Shown: positions 36,033 through 49,500 of the stretch, piece by piece
How the letters are laid out: each line of letters opens with the position of its first letter
Numbering within the stretch: the first letter of the stretch is position 1
Assembly: GCA_036897445.1 (NCBI GenBank)
Contig: JAYMTL010000034.1
Span: 62,001 to 126,000 of the forward strand
Source: Pelargonium tetragonum
Taxonomy: Eukaryota; Streptophyta; Magnoliopsida; Geraniales; Geraniaceae
Direction of reading: 5' to 3'
Length of the DNA stretch: 64,000 bases
Notes under the pieces: generated by a model
The model's database searches: none
The model's input: the letters and a program-made list of their open reading frames with translations, nothing else
What the model was told of the DNA's origin: nothing
Translations under genes and position numbers: made by a program

Positions 36033-39000
36033 TATGGGGTTACTTAGAAGCTTTGATGCAGGCTTGCCGTAATAGGAAAGCATATCGGAAAAGGTATAGT
36101 CGAATTCTAAATCTTATAAGTTTTCTAAATTTTCAGGATGTTCTGTAGTCAAAGTAAGAAAGCATACTTTACTAGATACGTAATTTAACTTAGCGGATTT
36201 TCTCTAATAAGTACAGGACCTGCCTCTCTCTATTTGGATAGTAGGTATAAAGGAGGAAAACCCTACTATAATTACAAAACTACAGAGACTCTTCTCATTT
36301 TATGGTTCCACTTCTAGCTAAGGTAACTTAGGGTTGTTAGTTAACTGTCTATCATAAAAGACCTAACTTTATCAAACATATAAGGAAGGGATATATTCTA
36401 AGCCAAGATACTACGGGGGAGAAAAAATCTTACCTCTATGAATTCCTAAAGGAATAAAGGGGGCGCGAAATAGAAAACCTAGCTAAAATCTAAGTTTTTA
36501 CAAGATTTCATTTCTTAAATGGATATATAATTAGAACTCTCCTTAATTATACAAATGAAAGATTTTACGTATCTCTTTCTTACTTGATTAAGGTTGCCTA
36601 AGCTTTCAAGACGGGGAAAGGGGTTGGTTCAAGAAAGAGTCTAACCAGGTTAAGTCATAAGTGTTCTAAAACTTCTAGGAGAGTAAGATTACTATTTACA
36701 AATAAGTATAAGTTCTACTTTATAAATAAAAAATAGGGGTTTATCAAACTAGGGTTTTTTATAAGATTCTCCTAAGAAAAAGGGTTCTGTTTCACTGTGA
36801 AATAATCTCTAAGAATTTTCTATATAAATAAAATACATACTAATTAAACTTCTTTTTTAGCTGCGTGTAAGGAATCTTAGCTAGAAGCCCTCTGGATTTC
36901 CTCTTTACCTGAGGAGTGGGTAGTAAATAAAAAAGGATATTAGTCAACATAAGGAAAAGTAGAAGATAACCTACCAAGGTTGTTCAGTATATCCTGTAAC
37001 TTGTAATTTGCTGGTAAGCCTGACCGGATCCAATATGAGATTCATAAATATATTTAGTTTTGTTTGGTTTAACCATATCCCAACTAGCCTCTAGCTGTAA
37101 CAAAGGCAAGTTTTGACTTTCTTTCAAAAAGCAAAACTGTATTAATTTCACCAAAGCTAACTAAGTCTGGGATTTCCTGACTTTATCAGGCGCCTGTTTC
37201 CGATATTGTCTCAAGAGTACCCCTTTAGTAGAGTACTTTACGTTTTTATTTTAATAGTAAACTTCATTCTGTCTATTTAGTAAGTAAAGCCCTAGTAGTT
37301 TCTTGGATTATTCTCGGGCGAATATTCTATGCGAGTAAACTGGGCTTCAGCAATTAGAAAGGCAAGGAGTAGCTTATGTACCAGATCGAGTGTTAAGAAG
37401 CAGGACCTTAAATCCGAGGAAATTTTCTTGATTTTATTCTAGGCACATATTACCGAATCCAGCGAGAACTTCTCCTAAACAAAGATATTGAAACCAAAAA
37501 GGAGACTCATATGAAAAATGATAGTTATATACTTTAACTTTCTTTCTATAAAAACCCTATTATATTTTCTTAACTTAAAAAGGCAGCCTCTACTACTCTT
37601 TAAAAACCAAGTATAAAACTGCCGAATGCCTTTAAAACCCGAAATTAAGTACTAGTGTATTTTATTCAAAAGTATATATTAAAAGAATTCCTATGTATAC
37701 ACGAAGCACGCCCCTTACTCTATCGAATAGGATAGAATTTGCTGTAAAAAGCCCATGTATTGTAGTGGAGAAAGCTTCTTTTAGTTTTAGAGATTTCGTC
37801 AAGTGGGTACGTGGATGGGGATATAGTGCATGCATGTACAATCTAAAATAACTACACAAAAATCTTATATTTATTTACTATGGTAGGAATACATAAGCTA
37901 CAATTATAGGTAGTACAGGCAACAAGAATAAGAAAGGTCTAGGGGCTAAGAGTTAGGCTCTGAAGGGGTTACAAAGACTAGGGGGATAGGTCTGAGTAAC
38001 AAACAAAGTATGATACAGAATAAGAAAACAGGGTATTAAGAAGTTGGTGGTATAGGTAAGTGGGATACGTGTTCCTTTTTTTTAGGGTTTCCGGTGAATA
38101 AAGTAGTAAATATCCCGGGTAAAACCTAAATTCCAGTAGAACTTACACCTAAGTTTGAAATTGAGTTTTCTTTATTACTATTCGTCTATTTGCTTAATTA
38201 AGAACCTCCAAGGCAAAAAGTCTTCGGAAACCCTGGAATTGTGCTGCAGGCAATGTCAAAAACGTTTCTTATCTAGGGACATTGTTCTCCAACTTGTGCT
38301 AGAAATCCTTAAGCTTTTCATATTATAACAACTCGGATTAAAAAATCGGGCAGTTTTCTGAGTTTATTCCACAAAAAACATTGCTACTATATTTAAGAGT
38401 ATAACAAAACTAGAGATTTCTATAGAAAGATCCTAAAGCACAAGACGACTCACGGGCGCTTTAATTAATCTTGTATGTAAGTAAGGGGTAGTTTCTACTG
38501 AAGTTAAGTTTTTGCAGTCCATCATAACTATTGGGCTCTGTGTTAACTTATTCGAGCGAGCAGGATCCTTAAGGAAATGCTTTTTATAAATAGGGGAGGT
38601 ATATAAAAATTTTTTGATAAATCGAATAGATGTTTGTTATAGCTAATGTAGTAATAAGTTCGGATTTTCTTGTTTCTAGTAAAAGTATCCGTATTCTTCC
38701 TACTCTGGACAACCCACGGGGGCTTTTTTCAAATTACTTAAATAGAATTTACATAGTAAAGATCCAATCTTTTTAATTGTAAAGTAGAGGGAAATTCTTA
38801 TAAGTTATAGAGTAACTCTTGAACTAAGTAATGCTTTCTTTTTGATAGTCAATTTTGCAAACGCAAGCTTTTTGAGCTCTGTTTAGTAGGGCATCCTACA
38901 GGAGTATCCGCAGCATTTTTATAAGAACGCTATCAGGCCTTGTTGGATCAGTGGAATTTACTAGACATTAAACTGAATTTTTAGAAGAAAGAATGCCAAA

Positions 39001-41166
39001 AATTGGGATTTAAAGACTGACTTTCACAGAGCAGAACTCTTAAAAAAAGCTAGCAGTAGGGTTTTAAGGGTAGAAATCAAGCCGCTTTAGATAACTTAGG
39101 ATTAGGAATCGAAGTCTAAGTCAATGTAGAAAGCTAATAGGTTAAGAAACAGGATCCTAGCTTCACCTCCAGTCCAGCCGCTCTATTTAACAGACTTGTT
39201 GATCCTAACTTTACTTTGTAGAATTAATTACTAGAATCCACTAATTAAACTTTATATCATATTGTTAAGGGGACTCGCGCCAAATCCTTGGGTTAGCTAT
39301 AACTAACTCTTTTTGTGTTATATTACACTGAAGTTTAAGCTAAAACAGTGCATCCCCTTTTTATTTAAACCCTATTACTAAATAGTAGGGAACTTTTAAG
39401 TAAAGATTGTAGAAACTTCATTGTATAATTATAATAAAAGGAATAGTACTAATATAGATGTTCAATAGATAAATAGGAAAATCATACGTAATGTAGATCA
39501 AGGCTACATAAAGACTCCGTTGGTTAGTAACGAAAGCGCTTGTCAAGTATCCGAGTAGCTCAAAAAAGGGAGAGCGGATACTCTAGAAAGGGGTTTTTCG
39601 GTAAAGCCAGTACGCAACCCGACGAAAAGGAAGATTATTATATTAGATATTTCTTTTTTAGTTGTAGTTATAAAAGCTGTTAAGGTTGGTAAAGGCGACT
39701 CTTGTGTTGTCAAGTATTCTATCTAACGAAATCTCAGAAGTTTCTAGTATTGGAAATACATTAGAACTTCCTACTACATCGTAGTTTTAGTTATATAAAA
39801 GTAAAAAAAGTCTATTCGCTTATATAGAAATTTCGTTATATCTCGTATTCCTTTTCCTTATACTTAGATTCGATTTATAACAAAGTGAAATGAAAATGAG
39901 TCAGATTATAGGTATTGTCGTTCGGTCCCGGGATAATCAAAAGCTTCTCTGTCAAGTCAATCTAGAATTTTCTTTAAGGTATGTTATTTTCTGGAGGAGT
40001 TAACCTTAATTTCCAGTAAGTGATTAGTATTTTAGAAAAGAAAACCTAAGGGAAATACCATATATGCTATACCTCAAAAAAGAAACCAGGGCTTTTCAAA
40101 GAGTATCTAATTTTTAGTGGGGTACCTACTTTCCGCCCTTCCTGAAACTGAGAGGTTTTCCAGTAGTAAGTCCCTTTGTAATTGCAAAAATAGAATATGG
40201 TAATACCTAATTTTAAAAGGATGCAAGTTCGCAGCTTTATAAGAAAAACTGAGATTTTTTGGAATTCTTTTTGTTAAGTACTATCTTTCTCTAGAAAGAA
40301 AATGCTTGAAGTCATTAACCTACTGTTAAAACTAGATTTTTGTGTATGAAACACTTTAAAAGTTATAGACTTAGTAAGTAGAGCTTAACTTGGAAGTGTT
40401 CTTAATTCTAGAATTCTAGAGCGCGGGGGTCCCTTTATTTATTATATGGAAATTTTGGTATATTGTATATTTTTTTATTGTATCCGCTTAAAATCAAGGA
40501 CTTAAGTCGCCTTAAAGGGTCCGTTAACTATAGGATAAACTTATTCTCAGCGGTAGACTCCTCAATTTGTAAATTTTAGGCAACAACAAAATCATAATAA
40601 ATAAAAGAAAGTCTGGCTTATAACTTATAAAAACATAACGTAAACCCTTTATTTTATATCGAAAAACTCGTATTATTAAAAACCTTTGAAAAGCTGTAAT
40701 CTGCATTCTATTATTAGTATGATCTGCTAACACTATGCTTTGCTACTTAAGATTTTCAAGGGAAACCCTCTTAATCTTAAATGCTTATCTAATTTAGTAT
40801 AACTAGGGTACCTTAAGAAGAGACTATATCCTGCTAAATTTATATCATTTAGGGGGAATCCTGTGTTTATAAAGAGCTAACAGCTTATCCTTAGATCTAG
40901 AAGTTTCATTTCTTCAGATTCCTAGAATATAAAATAGAAAGAATATTTACCTCTATTGAATTACGTACTAAAGTTTTCTGCCCGCAAGTTCAAACCCTGC
41001 CGGACTCGGAAATAGACATAGATTCGCGTTGTATTAAAGAAGAATTTCTCAATATCCGCTATTTATAATAGTTATAGGGACCCTTATTACCTTATTGTAT
41101 GCTTAAAAAATTTCTATTTATTCTTTTGTAGAAAAGCAGCAGGCTTTTTGGATAATAAAACAAAGT

Positions 41167-41201
41167 AAAAGACTTTTAGGATTCTAAAGTTAAAGTCTTT
41201 T
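41167..41201. repeat. 10-bp inverted repeat
   Basis: AAAAGACTTT (41167-41176) pairs with AAAGTCTTTT (41192-41201) across a 15-base spacer. The stem sequence is almost the same as the hairpin at 8333-8361, suggesting a recurring small element. Confidence 0.6.
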
Positions 41202-44200
41202 TAGGGAAGAGATAAATAATGAAATGAAAGTTTTGTATTCCTTTGGTTTTTCTTTAAGTCGAGTACAAGGTTTAGTTTATAAAGGGCAAGCGGGGTAGAG
41301 ATACGCTATAAAAGGGACTTTTGACGGAGAAGTTATTAGATATAGTCAAATTCTTAGTTGTAATAGCCCTTGTGGGAGTAGAACCTATGTCGCTAATGTA
41401 TTCCGTACTCAGTAGCTAGTTAAAAGGGAAGATTCTAGATGGGAGTCTATGACCTTACAATTTAGGGATCCCTTAGAGTAGAGGGGCAGGTAATAAGGGG
41501 GAAGCACTGACTACTCTTGGGGATTCTCTTAGAAGTAAGCCCCTCTGTTCTGGATTTTCGATTGCGGATACGAAAGACTTTTTGGAGTATATAGTCTTGA
41601 TTGTATATTTCAAGTTTTTCTCGTCTAATGCAAGTTTAAATGGGTACTCCTTGTAGAAGTCCTTCCTCTTAGTTACTTTTCTGGTCTCGGGGATCCACAG
41701 GAATATAGAAATAGAGAGAGGTCCCTTTATTTATACCTAGAGCTTTTTTTGATATATAGGTACTGGAGAAATCTCGTGCTAGAGTCTTTTAGTTTCTAGG
41801 GTGGTAATAGTTAAGGATTTAAGCCAATAGAAAGGCAAGCCCCATAAGACAGGTTTTAAGAAAAGGAGCTAAAGGGCATACCCATTATTACTTTGACAAA
41901 AGAACTTTTCAGAGAGTAGAAAACTAAACCTCGCATATTCATATTAAGGAATTGCTCTTTTAATAAGGAGTAGTCAACCCCAGAATTTTATTACAAAAGG
42001 CTCCCCCTTTTTTGAGAGTTTAATTAATCTTGTCCTCATTATAATTAGATATAACACAAAGTAACTTTCACCCGTTTTGAACCCCCGGCCGGACTTGTAT
42101 AAAATGACTTTTATGTCTCCTAAGAATTTCACCTTTTAATTAAACAAAATGAGTTCCCCCCAGATTCTGAACGGAGTAGTCTCCTCATCTATTTGCTATC
42201 CCAGACTTCCTTTTAATGAAAATAGGGTGACTTTTTATGTGTTATACGACATATTACGTACCCTTTTTATCAGGTCGTGCCCTGGTTTATGGACTTTACT
42301 TGGCCTGCTTTATTGTGTTACTTTGGTAGATATATCTACTTGTGGAATAAGTAAGATTAGAGATACTGCTTTAGGTCTCTTTATAAATCTAAAAGTTCAT
42401 TAAAGTACCAAAGCTTATAAAAGGAGGCACTTATTTTATTAGAGGATCCTACACCTAGCATCTAACAGGTTTCTTGAGAATATTCGTACATACAAAAGGT
42501 AGTCGCAATTGGAATTCAAACTTAATTTCTTGAATTTAATAGGGGTCGTCCCGTAGAAAGAAAGTGACATACTAAACTTTCACTCAGAAGTCTCTCTTTT
42601 TTTTTTTAATACTCAGATAATAAAGAATTTCAAGGGGTTCAGAGGGAGGGTAAAACCTTAGTTACACAATGATCGTTTTTTTTTGCTTCTAAAAAATGTA
42701 ATTATAAAGGGTAAATAGACCCCTCCTACTCATAACTGAAAAAACCGCTGGGTTGGCATTTTTCCACGCTCTATTTTTCGTAAAACTTTTATTCTTTTCC
42801 CAAGTTTATCGAGTCTTATACTTATTAAAAATCCTGCTTGATGAATACCTGCTTTTTGGAGAGGGGGCTGGGCTTTACTGCTCTTAAAATACAATAGAAA
42901 ACTCAAATACTCAGAAAAATTTTTTTTGACGCGGGGGAATACTCTAATATAAAACAGAGTTGAGTTCTACTTAGATGTAGTAGTAAGTAATAGGGAACTC
43001 TGTTTGCCGTAGCCCTAATTAAGATATAGGATTCCTTATAAAAATCTTAAGTGTTTCCGGAAACTTCTACAAATGTCTTAAGCAATCCGAGAAGCCCCTG
43101 TACTTGTGGAGAGTCTTCCTTTTCTGACTGACTCAGTTTAGTCCTTTACCCCCTTGTACTATATACACTGCAATTCCCTTTAATAGATATACCTTCTTAA
43201 AACGAAAATCTTCCCTTTTTTATATTCTCAAATAAGTCTAAGCAATTACGTTATATCCGAGAAAATTCTATTATTGAAGAATTTCCATTAACTTATCTTT
43301 CACTTTTTGCACTTCTATCCCAGTACTTTTGAATCTATAGCAGCCGGCTTGGTACTCAAGAGTGCTCTTAGTTTTGTTTTCTTTTTCACTAAAGGAGCCG
43401 CCTAAGGAAAGGAGTATACAACTGTGGGGTTTTATAAAGAAGTTCCCTATGCTTTGGTTACTTGTGTAGGTAGAGCTTTGGCTCTTATGGCAGATAAAAA
43501 GGTTTTTCATTTGAAAGTGATATACGGGAGCTCTTCCTTTTGCCAATTACCTGTATAAATTTCCTAAGGTTCTAATGTACGATATAAAGGATAAAGGAAT
43601 AAAAAAATCCTTGCTAGGTAAAGAACTTGCTGCCACTAAAAACCAAAGGAATAGCTGATAAAGTATATACTCCGGGTGCCTCTAATATTGTACTCTATTA
43701 AAAAACTATCAAAAAGGGGAAACCTTCCTTCAAAAAATAGCATTTCAGTTTATAGACAAGGCTTTGTCGGCATAGGCGGGTACTTTGAGAAAAATTCTAC
43801 AAAGAGACTTAATATGTATTAAAAGTAGAACTCAATTTCCTTGAACGGGCGCGTAAAGAGGTAAGACTCTAAGAAAATCTATTGTTATAAAGTCTATAAA
43901 GCAATACTATGCTTTCTCTGAATGGTTTTACTGGGCCCCTCCCTGCACTCCCTATACTCTTCGTTGTACACAAAGAGTCTTACTTTATTTTGTAGTAAGT
44001 AGGACCCGAGGACTTAAATTCCTATTGAAGAGAGTAAATCTCAAGTTCTAGAGATGCTGAAGTTTGATTTTATGTAAAAGAGAGGTCTACTCACAGAATA
44101 GAATCTAAGTAAGTCTTTTTTAGGAAAGGCCGCACTTTTAATTTAATGAGTCATTTACCTGGTAAAAATCTGAAGTAAAAGGTTCGGGATTGCTCTAAGT

Positions 44201-45102
44201 TTTGTCTTTATTATCATATCTTTGTCAAGAATAGATTCTTATTCAAGATATTAAACTCTATTGATTCATTACTCGAAAGCATTTTATTAGTTTCGGCTTA
44301 CACTTTATAGGAATAGTCTTTATATTACAAGAATAGGTAGAACAAAAGGGAACCTCTCTCTGGGGTAGGGAACTTAAAAAAATAGAAAATGAAATTAAGG
44401 GCCTAGGTATAATAGAGTCGCAAGATAAAGCGCAGAAACTAGAACCCATTTGAATAAACAACTGCTAGGTATGGATACAGTGTAAAAGGAAGAGGGATCC
44501 CCGTTGTATTACCAATATGAATAAAAATATCTACTGAATTCGGAACCGGTAGAGAAAACGAGGGCTTTGAAGGTGTTTACTTTATCTAGAAAGCCAGTCC
44601 GGAATCCTTTATAAAACTTTGCGAAAAGGATAAATTATAAAAAATGAAAGATACTTAGTATACTATCAGAGCTATTACTGGGTAACCCTTTCGAAACGAG
44701 GCTTCCCTATAACCCTTAGAACTATAAAATATTATATACTTACTCGCTGTCATCTTTCTAGGGTCTCTGCTTGAAAGGCCCGTGTAAACACAAAACCAAG
44801 GCATACCCTTTATAAAAAGAAAAGTAGAAGCAAGTATAGTGGAACCTTGGATTGATATGCTGCAAAATTCTATACCATTAAGGTTGTAGGATATTTAAAA
44901 TATCTTATAAAAACAAGAGCTAAAGGGGGCCTGACTGGGAACTCTACCTAGAAAGATCCAGGGATAAAACTAGGGAATGCTTCAAAGTCTGAAGTCTATA
45001 GAACCTCGCTTAATTGCAAGCCGCGTCTCACACTTCTTTTTTAAACAAGCTTCTTCATTGGGAAAGAGTCCTTATAAATGTGTAATCCTAATGAGAGGAT
45101 TC

Positions 45103-45139
45103 CCCTTTTACTAAACGAAATCTTGTTTAGTAAAAAGGG
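45103..45139. repeat. 14-bp hairpin with one bulge
   Basis: CCCTTTTACTAAAC (45103-45116) pairs with GTTTAGTAAAAAGGG (45125-45139) over 14 pairs with one bulged A, around the eight-base loop GAAATCTT. It is the longest stem I found in the window. It could act as a processing or termination signal in RNA, but no neighbouring gene supports either. Confidence 0.75.
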
Positions 45140-46520
45140 AGTTTATTCTTTGCTAAGCCCACTAAAAAGCTAAACGTAGTTAAAGAGATAGTAATCTAAT
45201 AGATATAAACTATCTAAGTAGCACAGCATGAAGAAACTCAAGCTCTAATAAGTGCCTCTGTATAAAAAAACCCTTACGAGTATTTACTTTAGACTTCGGC
45301 ATTCCCGGTTAAGCTTTTTAGTAAAAGAGGGCTCTTGTAGTACTCAACTTAATGGACAGGTCTATGACTTGTTCTAATCTGCAGTGTTACTAATGCATAC
45401 CAGTAGTTCTTTAAAGTCTCTTTCTAGAAGATGTAGGTATGTTGTAGTCAACTTCCTTTTACCCAGACGTATCCTCTATCCAGAAACCTAAGATTCTTAA
45501 TTATCTATTAGCAGAAGCTTGATTTTTTCTTAAGAATTTTTGCTACGAAAAAGCTAGAGTATATAATTAACGCGAGGTTGAAGTATCCTTTGGGACATCC
45601 TATTAAGATTCCTTGTGATGTAAACACCAATAACAATGAACAAGGAGAGTTTACAGTTGGGATAATTTCACGGGTCAAGCAATTCGTATCCTAAGTAAAA
45701 AAAATCCTCTAGGAGTTTGAAGCTTTTCTGAAAGCGCTTACTAATGAACAAGGAAATAGAGAACTCTAAAAAAGAATTAAAACGGAACATGGAATTCTTT
45801 TGATAACAAATAAGATTTGATTTAAATGGAGTGGCTGGCAACTTCTTTTATGATTATAACTATACAATAATAACAAGATAATATACTTTAAATAAGAATT
45901 CATTTTAGGGCTTTTCTTTTCGAATACACATTTACACTCTTGAGGTATAAAAAATAGCTGGGTTATTGGTTTGTAAATTCCCTTCTTTCCGATCAAAAAG
46001 AAGTTTGCAGGGACATCGAGGAGTCAAGCCATAGTGAAGTTTTAGAAAAGAAGATAAAAACGGGTTATAGCGCAAATTAAAGGATTCCGAAACGGTCATA
46101 TTTTTTAAACCAGGAATCCAGCTTAGAGGTAGTTTTTTGTATTTTTATTTAATAGGTTGGATCTTTTCTCGTACAAGCGTTGGGGTTACGCCTGAGAAAA
46201 AGTATGTCTTTTGCTTTTAAGAGGGTCTTACCTACTTCTTTTTTTAGAGTTTTATGCTTACTGCTTTATTAAAGTGGCTGTAAAGAAAATGAGGAGTTTC
46301 CTTTTTAGGAATATTACGCCTTGGACTTATGAATTAGGTTAAGAAATTTATAACATAAGTACTCTTTAAGAATTTTGGAATTCCTTTTATTCCTTGCCCA
46401 ATAGCTATATAAAGGCCTTTTAGGGAGCTTAGATTTAACAGAAACGCATGTGTTTTTATTTCTTAAAAAGTCAAAAATTTTTTTTATTTTCATTCCATTG
46501 TATATAATAGTAAAACCTAA

Positions 46521-46546
46521 AAAACCTTATTCTTAAAAAAGGTTTT
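46521..46546. repeat. 8-bp hairpin
   Basis: AAAACCTT (46521-46528) pairs with AAGGTTTT (46539-46546) over a ten-base loop. This is moderate strength and lacks an associated gene. Confidence 0.5.
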
Positions 46547-49500
46547 CCCTGGATTTACTTAAAAAGCTTAGATCAAAACTTGAGAGGTTCCTGGCAAGCA
46601 AAAACAGTGAGAGAGGTAGGACAGGACTCTAATTGAAAGTCGGGAATAAAGATTTTCTGGGGCCTTTTGTCTTGTATCTTGTATTGGGAGATAAATAAAA
46701 TAATAGCTAGGAATATACTATACGCAATTGAGTAAGAGTAAATTCATAGAATACTTCTATAAGTACGAGATCAAGCATAACATACTCAATTTTGTAATGC
46801 TCATTTCCGCGAATCCACATTTGGCTAACAAAGTATATAGAATATAACGAAGAAAAGAAAGTTTATTAGTCCTAAATACATGCCTTTTGGGGTCCCGTAA
46901 AGCTATGCCTTAATATTTTAAATCTTTTATCAAGAAGCCGAGTTGAACCTTTTGCATTCTTCTTTAAATTTCTGTGCTATATCACCCAGTCAATTTGTGC
47001 TGTTCGTCCAGAGAAAAAGAACATCTACTATTTCGCAGGGTATGAGTCTGTCTTGTATATCTTTCTTTCTAGATAAGCGATTTCTAAACTCTTTCCTGCT
47101 CAGTTTTTGAAGAAAGCACCTCCTTTTTGTAATACCCCGGTGTTTTCTGTATCCTCTTGATTCTTAGTCTTAGGAACTCCAAATTACCTTTCTTAGGAGC
47201 CCTTGTAGCTTTGTTATCTATCATGATAACTGCTCCTGTCTTTAATAACACCTGGGTTTACCTAAATTCCATAAATAATAAGGAAGGAAAGTTTGACTTA
47301 GTTGTATAAAAGTAAAAGGAGCTAAGAATGCCTGAATGTAAGGTTTGGAGCCTTCCTGAAAGAAAGACAACTCTTAAGATAAAGCTCTGGTGAAGCCTTT
47401 CCTATTTCCTAAAAGTGCTTCCCTGATTTACTGCCCTTAAATACCTAGCTTAACCTATGAGTTCCCGCTCTCTCTGAGACCCCTTAGTGAGTTTCAAATC
47501 CTTATGGTAAAAGATGAAAAGAGCTATAATTCCTATCTGTCAAGGAGTTTACCTACCCTACATTACGAACTGGGAAACAGAAACAAAGTTGTTTAATAAG
47601 TTTACTTTGGAGTTTTTATTACTTATTATAGTTATAGAGGCACGAGATTTCCTTTAAACCGACTAAGGAAAAATAGGAAAAAGCTTGACTTCTATAGCTG
47701 TTAATGAACTTCCTATAGGGTTTTTACACCTGGCCTTGACTCTAGACACGGGAAAGTAATTCTTTAAGGACAATTTTCTCTTGCTCTCTGCTGTTACTGG
47801 TATATAGAGGAATATCCCTTACTAAAACTAAGACTTTCTAAAAGGACTATATATCTATTACCTATTTATTAACTAGTATTATCACTATAATATGTAATTT
47901 CTTTAGAATTCTAAAAGAAACCCTATTAAGCCATTTCCTTATGTTTAAAGGGTTAAAAAAGTTTATAAAAAGGAACCCCTATTCTTCCGACAGAATCTTA
48001 GGATTTTTACCTAACTTTCTTTGGTTCGGACCTACCGATTAGATGGAATAGAGGAAAAACCCCTACCGCAGTTAAAAATGACTTTAGAAGATAAACAAAG
48101 AATTAGACTGTGGGCAAGCCTCTATAATTAAATAAAGAAGTGGAAATTTTTTAGACTTGATATCTGACTAGACTATGCGGGGATCCCCTCTAATTTTGAC
48201 GGGCTCTTTTTTTTATTTAAGTTATTGCCGAAAAGCCTTCCGTAAAAACTCCGGAGTTTCTGTTTAAGTTGTTTTTTGCGAAAACTTGATTACAGTATAA
48301 TATAAATTGACCAAAAGAAATTTTCCTAGTAAAGTCTTAAACTTAAGACCCCTCAAGCCTAATACTAAATACTTGGAACTGCTCTTCCTTAGTACAAAAG
48401 TTTAGAACTAAAGCCAAAATATTCAAAAATATACCACAAAAAAAGAAAAAGAATAAAGGTCTCGCTACAAAAATGTCAGGAACTCAAAAAATCTTAAGGT
48501 AGCGCGCAAGCTAAAAATTAGAAGCACTGGAGAATTTCAAAATAAGATATATAATATACTAGTAATAAAGGAGACCCCTTACTTAGGATCTAACCAATGG
48601 AAACAGAAATAGAAAAAGCGTACATACGTGAAAAGACCCCGGGAATACTAGATTGAAATTTGCGTTGCTTTAGAAAATCTCTGGATTTGTAAGAACCTCT
48701 TAATTTATGCTATGGTTACTATGCTTTATCAAATTGTCCTAATCTTTTATGCTTTTCAAAGAGTACTGCCCTATTATTAAACTACCAACTATACAAGAGC
48801 CCTTAATAGGGCCCGCATTTCTTTCAGTAGGACTTAAATTTTATATTTCTTTCTTATCTTAGTGCCTATACACTTAAGAGAAGTTCTTACAAGGTCCTAC
48901 GTTTAAATTACAAGCTCTGAGGAAAGATTAGAGTGCTTTACTACAATTGCCCCTATAGCGTCATGTAATATGCTTTGACTTGAACTTGAGTCTATAAAGG
49001 GTTCCTTGATAATTCCCAATTCTTTCTTCTCATTACAAAAAAGATTGACTTTACTTTTGAAAGCTTACACTGCTAATTAAGAACTCTACCCCATTTCATT
49101 TTTATTATGAGATGCCCCTGACCGATCTAAAGATAAGGATTGCTCGAACTTCCCTACTGCCTGCTTAAGGGTTTACTGTGATAGATATTACTTATTAATT
49201 AAAAGATTCCGCTATGAAGTCTAAACCTTGACTTTTTATATTTACATACAAGCTTTTCTCGGTTCCATACTTTTTCTACAAACTTCTTTAATACCAATTT
49301 CGGTGGAGCTGCTTCGGGTTAAATCTTAAAAATTCTTTCTAAAGATGGAAGCAGATATGTACCCTTTAGCTTTTCCCGCAAGGGGATTCAACTATCATTA
49401 AATTTAGTAAGATATTCCAAGTCCGTTATCTTTGTCTAGGAGAGAAGAAAACTACTTAGAGAGTCCTTATAAAAGAGTAATCTTGATATACAGATATACA

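Larger units (their letters stand above)
33437..45100. other. AT-rich DNA without recognised genes
   Basis: The longest standard frame is 122 codons (34161-33793, minus), at the chance limit, and a plausible-looking frame runs opposite it, so neither is called. A short direct repeat at 36011 and an inverted repeat at 41167 are listed separately. Near 40985 the + strand holds a T-arm-like GCAAG-TTCAAAC-CCTGC with four of five pairs but no tRNA 5' half. Confidence 0.5.

Noticed and set aside
40975-41010. T-arm-like GCAAG-TTCAAAC-CCTGC on the plus strand
   Set aside because: Four of five stem pairs, but no D or anticodon arm in the 70 bases upstream.
41260-41450. Plus-strand translation with a vague resemblance to the C-terminal part of ribosomal protein S3
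   Set aside because: Matching positions were few and needed shifts. The frame is broken by several stops under the standard code, and I could align it only by choosing residues.
46755-46785. AGTACGAGATCA, similar to the sarcin-ricin loop of large-subunit rRNA
   Set aside because: Only 9-10 bases match and the surrounding helix is absent.
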